Shown: one piece after another, positions 1-3,583 of the stretch
Numbering within the stretch: the first letter of the stretch is position 1
How the letters are laid out: the number at the start of each line of letters is the position of its first letter
From: Actinomycetota bacterium
GTDB taxonomy: Bacteria > Actinomycetota > Actinomycetes > Actinomycetales > Cellulomonadaceae
Reading direction: 5' to 3'
Assembly (NCBI GenBank): GCA_018898235.1
Contig: JAHIJU010000071.1
Location: 1 to 6,306 of the forward strand
DNA length: 6,306 nt
The notes under the pieces: model-generated
The model's database searches: none
What the model was told of the DNA's origin: nothing
What the model saw: the letters and a program-made list of their open reading frames with translations, nothing else
Translations under genes and position numbers: made by a program

Positions 1-12
1 AGCGTGAGACAC
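1..12 (-). CDS. IS481-family transposase, N-terminal four codons only
   Basis: A GTG start at 12-10 is followed by TCT CAC GCT, giving M-S-H-A before the window ends. AGGAGG (minus strand, complement of 18-23) lies five bases upstream, an ideal distance. Known IS481-group transposases of actinobacteria commonly start MSHAN or MSHPN, followed by a helix-turn-helix and a DDE integrase core; none of that can be checked here. The start lies about 125 bases inside the proposed insertion-sequence end, a sensible place for a single transposase gene. A long inverted repeat covers its ribosome binding site (see the hairpin at 12-73). It could instead be the start of an unrelated gene. Confidence 0.5.
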
Positions 13-73
13 GAGGACCTCCTGGTCGTCGAGCGGACCTTCAGCAGTCCCACTCCACGCCAGGAGGTCTTCG
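12..73 (-). promoter_or_regulatory. Inverted repeat covering the transposase ribosome binding site
   Basis: Arms 12-25 and 60-73 are complementary over 14 positions with one mismatch (15/70), separated by 34 bases. Read as minus-strand mRNA, the downstream arm is CCAGGAGGTCCTCG. It contains the whole AGGAGG Shine-Dalgarno sequence and reaches the first base of the GTG start, so a folded transcript would hide the ribosome binding site. Known elements such as IS10 and IS50 use a hairpin of this kind to block translation from read-through transcripts. Its function here is inference. Confidence 0.55.
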
Positions 74-87
74 CCTGTCCACGATCA

Positions 88-115
88 ATCAGAGCGTGTC
101 GTCACACTCGCTCAA
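88..115 (-). promoter_or_regulatory. Possible transposase promoter
   Basis: On the minus strand TTGAGC (115-110) and TCTGAT (93-88) are separated by 16 bases and would start RNA near position 80, upstream of both arms of the ribosome-binding-site hairpin. A small hairpin (GAGC-GTGT/ACAC-GCTC with a two-base bulge, 92-113) lies in the spacer. The match to the actinobacterial -10 box is only moderate. Confidence 0.25.
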
Positions 116-136
116 CCAACGCCCCTGGGCAGTACA

Positions 137-142
137 GCTAGC
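137..142. other. Candidate IS481 target-site duplication, GCTAGC
   Basis: GCTAGC directly abuts the TGT terminus of the proposed insertion sequence and fits NCTAGN, the known IS481 target and duplication. Only one copy can be seen, because the other flank is outside the window. Confidence 0.5.
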
Positions 143-155
143 CCCCCACCCACCC

Positions 156-194
156 CCGAAGTCGCGCCGGATCGGCTGCCCGGCGCGACTTCGG
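156..194. repeat. Perfect 15-bp inverted repeat (hairpin)
   Basis: CCGAAGTCGCGCCGG (156-170) is exactly complementary to CCGGCGCGACTTCGG (180-194), leaving the nine-base loop ATCGGCTGC. No T-run follows on either strand, so it is at best a rho-independent terminator of the tail-less kind common in high-GC actinobacteria. It could have served a gene that lay to the left before the insertion sequence arrived, or be an operator or dispersed palindrome. Loop bases 171-178 are complementary to 223-230. Confidence 0.6.
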
Positions 195-255
195 CCATGA
201 TCTCGGCCGATTCGGCGAGAGTCAGCCGATCGGGCGGGATCTGGCGGGCTGACCT

Positions 256-283
256 GGGGCGGCATGGGGTGGTTGGGGCGGGG
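256..283 (+). promoter_or_regulatory. Putative G-quadruplex motif upstream of the malY-like gene
   Basis: Four GGGG tracts lie on the plus strand at 256-259, 266-269, 275-278 and 280-283, with loops of six, five and one bases. This satisfies the usual four-tract rule with four-G runs. It sits 19-47 bases upstream of the -10-like box, over the position where a -35 element would be, on the non-template strand of the downstream gene. Confidence 0.5.
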
Positions 284-302
284 AAGACCTGCGGTGGGGA
301 TC

Positions 303-308
303 TACAGT
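303..308 (+). promoter_or_regulatory. Candidate -10 box for a leaderless malY-like transcript
   Basis: TACAGT fits the actinobacterial TANNNT pattern and is followed by exactly seven bases before the GTG at 316, so transcription would begin at or next to the start codon. No convincing Shine-Dalgarno sequence precedes that GTG, which agrees with a leaderless mRNA, a common arrangement in actinobacteria. No clear -35 hexamer is seen at 17-19 bases. Confidence 0.35.
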
Positions 309-315
309 CGCGGGG

Positions 316-1443
316 GTGACCAGTTCCTTCGACCTGACCCTGCCCGAGCTCAGGACCCGCACGTCGGAGAAGTGGGTGCGCTACCCGCCGGACGTGCTGC
401 CGCTGTGGGTCGCCGAGATGGATGTGCGGCCCGTCCCCGCCGTCGTCGAGGCCGTGAACCGCACCGTCGCCGCAGGGGACACCGGCTACCCGGGTGGGCG
501 CGCCTACGCCGAGGCGTACGCCGCGTTCGCCGCCGACCGCTGGGGCTGGACCCTCGACCCGGCGTCGCTGCGTCGGGTGCCCGATGTGCTCACCGGGATC
601 GCCGAGCTGATCGGCCTGCTCACCGCGCCGGCCGGTGCCGTGGTCATCAACCCGCCGGTGTACCCGCCGTTCGTCTCGGTCATCACCCACACCGGCCGAC
701 GGGTGGTCCCCGCGCCCCTGGGAGCCCGGGGCCGGCTCGACCTGGACGTGCTGGCCGAGGCGTTCGAGCAGGCCGGGCCGGGCTCGGTCTACCTGCTGTG
801 CCACCCGCACAACCCGACCGGCACCCTGCACACCGCTGTCGAGCTGGCCGCCGTCGGCGCGCTGGCCCGGCGCGCCGGGGTGCGCGTGGTGGCCGACGAG
901 ATCCATGCGGCGCTCGTCCTGTACGGCGCCTTCACCCCGACGACGACGGTGATCCCCGACGCGTTCGCCCTGCACTCGGCGTCCAAGACGTTCAACCTGG
1001 CGGGGCTGCCGTCGGCCCTGCTCATCCCGGGCCCGGATGCGCGGGCGGACCTGGCGCGGATGTCACCGTTCGCCGGTCACGGGTCGAGCAACCTCGGCGG
1101 GATCGCCCAGACCGCCGCGCTGCTGCACGGTGGCGCCTGGCTGGACGGGCTGCTCGACGACCTGCGCGCCAACGTCGCACTGCTCGACACCCTGCTGACC
1201 CGGCTGCTCCCGGCGGCGACCTGGACACCGCCGCAGGCCACCTACCTGACCTGGCTCGACCTGCACGCGGTGGTGCCCGCGGGCGTCGATCCTGCCCAGC
1301 ACCTGCTGGACCGTGCCCGGGTGGCGGTCAACCCCGGTCCCGCGTTCGGGGCCGGGGGCGCCGGCTTCGTGCGGCTCAACGTCGCGACCTCGCCGGCGAT
1401 CCTCACCGAGGCGATCGAGCGGATCGCCGCCGCCGCCGTCTGA
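316..1443 (+). CDS. MalY/PatB-type PLP-dependent aminotransferase / C-S beta-lyase
   Basis: The 375-residue protein is a fold-type I PLP enzyme of the MalY/PatB branch of class I/II aminotransferases. Known members cleave the C-S bond of cystathionine or cysteine conjugates to give a thiol, pyruvate and ammonia; some act as aminotransferases. Visible motifs: LWVAEMD near residues 30-36 (a hallmark of this branch), GY at 57-58, PHNPTG with Asn166, DEIH with Asp194 (binds the PLP ring nitrogen), SASKTFNLAGL with Lys224 (the Schiff-base lysine), and FVRLN with Arg353 (substrate carboxylate). All key residues are present and the length is normal, so it should be active, cytosolic and probably dimeric. 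The GTG start is chosen because the conserved N-terminus begins here and a -10-like box sits seven bases upstream. The exact substrate cannot be read from sequence. No functional partner is adjacent, and it converges on hsp20. Confidence 0.9.
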   Translation: MTSSFDLTLPELRTRTSEKWVRYPPDVLPLWVAEMDVRPVPAVVEAVNRTVAAGDTGYPGGRAYAEAYAAFAADRWGWTLDPASLRRVPDVLTGIAELIGLLTAPAGAVVINPPVYPPFVSVITHTGRRVVPAPLGARGRLDLDVLAEAFEQAGPGSVYLLCHPHNPTGTLHTAVELAAVGALARRAGVRVVADEIHAALVLYGAFTPTTTVIPDAFALHSASKTFNLAGLPSALLIPGPDARADLARMSPFAGHGSSNLGGIAQTAALLHGGAWLDGLLDDLRANVALLDTLLTRLLPAATWTPPQATYLTWLDLHAVVPAGVDPAQHLLDRARVAVNPGPAFGAGGAGFVRLNVATSPAILTEAIERIAAAAV

Positions 1444-1518
1444 CGGCCGGGGCCCCGGCGGGGCGGGGTCCCTGCCCGTCGCCGACGCGCGCCGGACAGC
1501 AGCAGCGGCGCGGCACGA

Positions 1519-1552
1519 CGACGGCCCCCGGTCGCGTGACCGGGGGCCGTCG
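1519..1552. terminator. Strong hairpin between convergent genes (bidirectional terminator)
   Basis: CGACGGCCCCCGGTC (1519-1533) pairs perfectly with GACCGGGGGCCGTCG (1538-1552) around the tetraloop GCGT. It lies 75 bases after the malY-like stop and 23 bases after the hsp20 stop, so it can end transcription from both sides. No T-tract follows on either strand, as is usual for actinobacterial terminators. The remaining bases of the 132-base gap show nothing else. Confidence 0.75.
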
Positions 1553-1575
1553 ATGGTGGTGCCGGCACCGGGTGC

Positions 1576-2007
1576 TCAGGCCTTCGCGGCCTCCAGCCGC
1601 GTCGTGGCTTCGCCGTGCTGGACCTCGATCCGGCGCGGCTTGGCCTCCTCGGCGACCGGGATCGTCAGCGTCAGCACACCGTCGGTGTACGTCGCGGCGA
1701 TGGCGTCGAGCGCCAGACCGCGGCCGACGGTGAGCTGGCGGGCGTAGGTGCCGACCGGGCGTTCCTTCGCCAGCCACTGCACATCGCCCTCGGACGTGGC
1801 GGTGCGCTGCGCGCGGATGGTGAGCGTCCGGTCCTCGACGTTGACGTCGATGGTGCCCGGGTCGACGCCCGGAAGGTCCAGGTGCAGCACGTAGTGGTCA
1901 CCTGTGCGGTACAGGTCCAGCGGCATCGACGCCGCGGCGCGGTCTGCTGCGACGAGCTGGCCGAGCATGCGGTCCATCTCGTGGAAGGGGTCGAATCGCA
2001 TAGCCAT
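1576..2007 (-). CDS. Small heat-shock protein, Hsp20/alpha-crystallin family
   Basis: The 143-residue protein is an ATP-independent holdase chaperone that binds unfolding proteins in the cytosol and usually forms large oligomers. After a short N-terminal arm (FDPFHEMDRML, residues 5-15), the alpha-crystallin domain runs from about residue 29 (PLDLYRTGDHYVLHLDLPGV) to about 120. It includes the family's A-x-x-x-x-G-V-L signature (Ala105 to Leu112) and a C-terminal I-x-V motif (Ile127-Val129) of the type that docks neighbouring subunits. The first ATG (2007) is chosen over the one two codons later because AGGAGG lies seven bases upstream; from the second ATG the distance would be 13. Upstream are a structured leader of roughly 90 bases and a CIRCE element, so HrcA repression released by heat is expected. 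Many actinobacterial hsp20 genes are instead under HspR or RheA, which makes this control notable. Confidence 0.95.
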   Translation of the reverse strand: MAMRFDPFHEMDRMLGQLVAADRAAASMPLDLYRTGDHYVLHLDLPGVDPGTIDVNVEDRTLTIRAQRTATSEGDVQWLAKERPVGTYARQLTVGRGLALDAIAATYTDGVLTLTIPVAEEAKPRRIEVQHGEATTRLEAAKA

Positions 2008-2012
2008 GAGTC

Positions 2013-2020
2013 CACCTCCT
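2013..2020 (-). promoter_or_regulatory. hsp20 ribosome binding site
   Basis: AGGAGGTG on the minus strand is close to a full anti-16S match and fixes the hsp20 start at the ATG ending at 2007. It directly follows two leader hairpins but is not itself clearly paired with them. Confidence 0.8.
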
Positions 2021-2026
2021 CAGCTC

Positions 2027-2080
2027 GGGACCCGGCCTCTCCGGGCCCCACGGTTCACCGGCGGCGGCGTCCGCCACCGG
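2027..2080 (-). promoter_or_regulatory. Two tandem hairpins in the hsp20 5' leader
   Basis: In the hsp20 transcript, arms 2080-2071 and 2067-2058 form ten pairs around a three-base loop. Arms 2049-2041 and 2035-2027 form nine pairs around a five-base loop. Each stem has exactly one non-Watson-Crick position, and in both it is U-G on the mRNA strand (A-C on the other). This favours an RNA rather than a DNA role. The second stem ends seven bases before the Shine-Dalgarno sequence. A thermosensor or stabilising leader is possible, but no pairing that masks the ribosome binding site is evident. Confidence 0.5.
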
Positions 2081-2098
2081 CTGGCTACGTCTCAATTC

Positions 2099-2125
2099 CT
2101 AGCACTCACCACAGGAGAGTGCTAA
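2099..2125 (-). promoter_or_regulatory. CIRCE operator (HrcA binding site)
   Basis: On the minus strand TTAGCACTC is followed by nine bases and GAGTGCTAG, against the known CIRCE consensus TTAGCACTC-N9-GAGTGCTAA: 17 of 18 arm bases match and the spacing is exact. HrcA binds CIRCE as a repressor at low temperature and depends on GroEL for activity. The element lies 92 bases upstream of the hsp20 start codon. TTAGCA (2125-2120) and TAGGAA (2101-2096) could be a -35/-10 pair with an 18-base spacer, so HrcA would cover the promoter itself. The nearest other gene reads toward it from the right and ends at 2227, so hsp20 is the only candidate target. Confidence 0.93.
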
Positions 2126-2163
2126 CGATCCGCGGGTCCGTTCGCTCATGGGGAACAGGGCCG

Positions 2164-2185
2164 CGCCGAGGGTGGCGGCTCGGCG
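2164..2185 (-). terminator. Possible terminator after the Nudix gene
   Basis: CGCCGAG (2164-2170) and CTCGGCG (2179-2185) form a seven-pair stem with an eight-base loop, 41 bases past the Nudix stop and before the hsp20 promoter. There is no T-run. The surrounding 100 bases also hold a 10-base direct repeat GGCTCGGCGG (2177-2186, 2193-2202) of no evident meaning. Confidence 0.3.
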
Positions 2186-2226
2186 GCCAGAGGGCTCGGC
2201 GGAGCAGGAACTCGCGGGGGTCTGGC

Positions 2227-2655
2227 TCAGCGCGCGCCGGCAGGAACCACGGCGGCGGTCAGGGCGTGCACGATGCGGACGTCGGCGTCCAGCCAGGGCA
2301 CGGTCAACCACTGGCCCGCGGGCAGCCAGCGCAGCTCGTCGTGCTCGACGAGAGGTTCGGGGGTACCGGAGACGATCTCGGCCATCCACAGCCGCATCAC
2401 GTACCGGTCGGAGAGCAGCCAGCCACCGTCGTCGGGTCCGATGACCTCGGGGCCGAGCCCGACCCGGACGCCGAGCTCCTCGCGCAGCTCACGGTGCAGC
2501 GCCTGTTCGGGCGACTCGCCGACCTCGACCTTGCCGCCCGGGAACTCCCAGCGGCCGGCGAGGCTCGCCGGGCGCAGCCGACGGGCGGCGAGCAGCGCGG
2601 TCGGGGCGTCCAGGTCGTCGACCAGGGCAGCCGCCACCACGAGGACCGGGCTCAT
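2227..2655 (-). CDS. Nudix hydrolase, MutT-like nucleotide pyrophosphohydrolase
   Basis: The 142-residue protein carries a complete Nudix box, G-x5-E-x7-REL-x-EE-x-G-V, from Gly41 to Val63 (Arg55-Glu56-Leu57, Glu59-Glu60), preceded by GRWEFPGG (34-41). The WEFPGGK context is typical of the MutT/NudG group, which hydrolyses oxidised or non-canonical nucleoside triphosphates such as 8-oxo-dGTP to monophosphates and so prevents mutations. The Glu residues of the box bind the catalytic Mg2+. Specificity within the group cannot be fixed from the sequence. The open frame extends further upstream, but that part overlaps the preceding regulator gene and lacks family similarity; this ATG is the only ATG/GTG start after the regulator's stop. 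The visible ribosome binding site is weak (GCGGACC). The 34-base gap to the LuxR-type gene suggests co-transcription. Confidence 0.9.
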   Translation of the reverse strand: MSPVLVVAAALVDDLDAPTALLAARRLRPASLAGRWEFPGGKVEVGESPEQALHRELREELGVRVGLGPEVIGPDDGGWLLSDRYVMRLWMAEIVSGTPEPLVEHDELRWLPAGQWLTVPWLDADVRIVHALTAAVVPAGAR

Positions 2656-2689
2656 GCCCGGTCCGCTCGCGCGCGGGGTCGCGGACGGG

Positions 2690-2923
2690 TCACTGGATGC
2701 CGTGCGCCTGCGCCCACGCGACGGCCTCGGCACGCGTCGAGACGCCGATCTTGCGGTAGCAGGACCGCACCTGCGACTTCACCGTGTTCCGGGTGACGAA
2801 CAGCCGGGTGGCGATCTCCTCGAGGGTGACGTCCTCCGTGAGCTCGCTCAGCACGACCCGCTCGCGCCGAGTCAGCGCCTGGCCCAGGACATCCATCGGC
2901 TCTCGAATTTCGACCATGCTCAT
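2690..2923 (-). CDS. Small LuxR-type helix-turn-helix DNA-binding protein
   Basis: The 77-residue product is essentially a stand-alone GerE/LuxR C-terminal DNA-binding domain. LTRRERVVLSEL begins near residue 17, followed by TLEEIATRLFVTRNTVKSQVRSCYRKIGV, where NTVKS lies in the recognition helix, and TRAEAVAWAQAHGI at the end. The pattern resembles the output domain of LAL/MalT-like regulators, but no receiver, ATPase or ligand-binding domain precedes it. The ATG at 2923 is chosen because GGAGG lies five bases upstream. An in-frame ATG at 3007 would give 105 residues, but its extra 28 residues look like unselected sequence and its ribosome binding site is poor; an ATG at 2917 is also possible. 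It is followed 34 bases later by the Nudix gene. Whether it regulates that gene, the gcv genes or something distant is unknown. Confidence 0.85.
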   Translation of the reverse strand: MSMVEIREPMDVLGQALTRRERVVLSELTEDVTLEEIATRLFVTRNTVKSQVRSCYRKIGVSTRAEAVAWAQAHGIQ

Positions 2924-3016
2924 GTTGACCTCCGGTGAAGGGTGACCCCACGTCAGCGGTGCCACCGTTGCCTCGTACCGGATGAGAGCCCGGGTGTGGC
3001 GGGACATGACGCCACT

Positions 3017-3039
3017 TTCTCACCCGAATTCTCACCCGA
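3017..3039. repeat. Tandem 11-bp direct repeat upstream of the LuxR-type gene
   Basis: TTCTCACCCGA occurs at 3017-3027 and again at 3029-3039, a 12-base period (minus strand TCGGGTGAGAA twice). It lies about 95-115 bases upstream of the regulator's start. Helically phased direct repeats of this size often bind activators or repressors, but no cognate protein is known here. Confidence 0.5.
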
Positions 3040-3117
3040 CCGCACGGCACGGCGCGAGCCCGCTTCTGCTCCAGAGGACTCGGTCGATCATCGGCTGATA
3101 CATCCGGACAAATCGGT

Positions 3118-3131
3118 CACCCGAACGGGTG
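3118..3131 (-). terminator. Weak hairpin after gcvH
   Basis: CACCC and GGGTG pair around GAAC (plus strand) about ten bases past the gcvH stop. On the minus strand it is followed by ACCGATTTG, with only a short T-run. A five-pair stem is marginal for termination, so read-through into the regulator gene cannot be excluded. Confidence 0.25.
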
Positions 3132-3140
3132 CCCCGGGAG

Positions 3141-3509
3141 TCAGGACAAGGCCGCGTACTGCTCCGCATCCAGCAGCGCGCCCGTGCTCTCGACCTGCAC
3201 GGTGAACAGCCAGCCGGCGCCGAACGGGTCGGCGTTCACGAGCGCGGGGTCGTCCACCGCGGCCTGGTTGACCTCGACGACCACACCGGTCACCGGCGAG
3301 TAGAGCTCGGACACGGACTTGGTGGACTCGATCTCGCCGACGACGGCACCGGCGACCACCTTCGCGCCGACGGCCGGCAGCTCCAGGTAGACGACATCGC
3401 CCAGGGCGTCCGCGGCGACGTCGGTGATGCCGACGGTGGCCGGGTCGCTCGAGCTGAGCCACTCGTGCTCGGCGGTGTACTTCAGATCGGCGGGCGGGGT
3501 GCTGGTCAT
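3141..3509 (-). CDS. gcvH: Glycine cleavage system H protein
   Basis: The 122-residue lipoyl carrier shuttles the aminomethyl group from GcvP to GcvT and is reoxidised by the L protein (dihydrolipoamide dehydrogenase), which is not in this window. The lipoyl domain is intact: KYTAEHEWL (residues 10-18) opens it, and GEIESTKSVSELYSP (58-72) contains Lys64, the residue that receives lipoate. DPFGAGWLF near the C-terminus completes the family pattern. The length matches usual GcvH proteins. The ATG at 3509 is preceded by AAGGAG five bases upstream. It is the last of the gcvP-gcvT-gcvH cluster, 74 bases behind gcvT, in the same direction. Lipoylation enzymes (LipA/LipB) must be encoded elsewhere. 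Confidence 0.97.
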   Translation of the reverse strand: MTSTPPADLKYTAEHEWLSSSDPATVGITDVAADALGDVVYLELPAVGAKVVAGAVVGEIESTKSVSELYSPVTGVVVEVNQAAVDDPALVNADPFGAGWLFTVQVESTGALLDAEQYAALS

Positions 3510-3583
3510 GACTTCTCCTTGCGGACTGTGACGTGCGGGGCGGGCGGCGGGAGCAGGACGGCGGGGGTGCGGACGAGGTGGGC

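Larger units (their letters stand above)
1..136 (-). mobile_element. 5' end of an IS481-family insertion sequence (partial, runs off left edge)
   Basis: Seen: on the minus strand the segment begins at 136 with TGTACTGCCC and ends in the first codons of a leftward gene with a strong ribosome binding site. Immediately outside it (137-142) is GCTAGC. Known: IS481-family elements have ends starting with TGT, and IS481 itself targets NCTAGN and duplicates it. Known transposases of this family often begin MSHAN or similar, which fits the four visible codons. The stretch is less GC-rich than the rest of the window and has many A/T-ending triplets, as expected of an acquired element. The other end, the second target copy and most of the transposase are outside the window, so the family call rests on the terminus, target and N-terminus only. 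Confidence 0.62.
143..315. other. Non-coding region between the insertion sequence and the malY-like gene
   Basis: Together with the insertion-sequence end, about 300 bases here carry no gene apart from the four transposase codons. It holds the 156-194 hairpin, an imperfect dyad TCTCG...GCGAGA at 201-220, CAGCCGATC at 223-231 (complement of the hairpin loop plus one stem base), a G-quadruplex motif at 256-283 and a -10-like box at 303-308. No open frame with actinobacterial codon bias, tRNA or CRISPR repeat is visible. Confidence 0.6.
2924..3140. other. Intergenic region upstream of the LuxR-type gene
   Basis: The 217 bases between gcvH and the regulator hold a tandem direct repeat (3017-3039), a near-palindrome of seven paired positions with one mismatch centred on 2962 (2955-2969), and a small hairpin just after gcvH (3118-3131). 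No clear -35/-10 pair was identified. It must contain the promoter for the regulator unless gcv transcription reads through. Confidence 0.5.

Noticed and set aside
1..141. Plus-strand frame open from position 1 to a TAG at 139, as if the end of a gene
   Set aside because: Codon endings lack the strong G/C bias of real genes here, and the TAG falls inside the CTAG target site. The leftward transposase start with its ribosome binding site explains the region better.
264..1733. Long plus-strand open frame overlapping the malY-like gene in another frame
   Set aside because: Its translation is Arg/Pro/Gly-rich low-complexity sequence without motifs, the usual shadow of a GC-rich gene. The PLP enzyme frame carries all catalytic motifs.
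2177..2202. Direct repeat GGCTCGGCGG, two copies 16 bases apart
   Set aside because: A short GC-rich word repeated twice in GC-rich intergenic DNA is expected by chance and has no supporting context.
2656..2733. N-terminal extension of the Nudix protein by 26 residues
   Set aside because: It overlaps the end of the LuxR-type gene, is Arg/Pro/Ser-rich and lies outside the Nudix fold.
1615..2796. 393-codon plus-strand open frame spanning hsp20, CIRCE and the Nudix gene
   Set aside because: It crosses two well-supported minus-strand genes and their regulatory DNA, and its translation shows no family features.
2924..3007. N-terminal extension of the LuxR-type protein to an ATG at 3007
   Set aside because: The ribosome binding site is poor compared with GGAGG before 2923, and the extra residues do not belong to a recognisable domain. 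Kept as an alternative start only.
2924..3140. Glycine riboswitch in the gap next to gcvH
   Set aside because: The gap is downstream of the gcv genes and no tandem aptamer-like conserved core was seen. A riboswitch, if any, would be upstream of gcvP outside the window.
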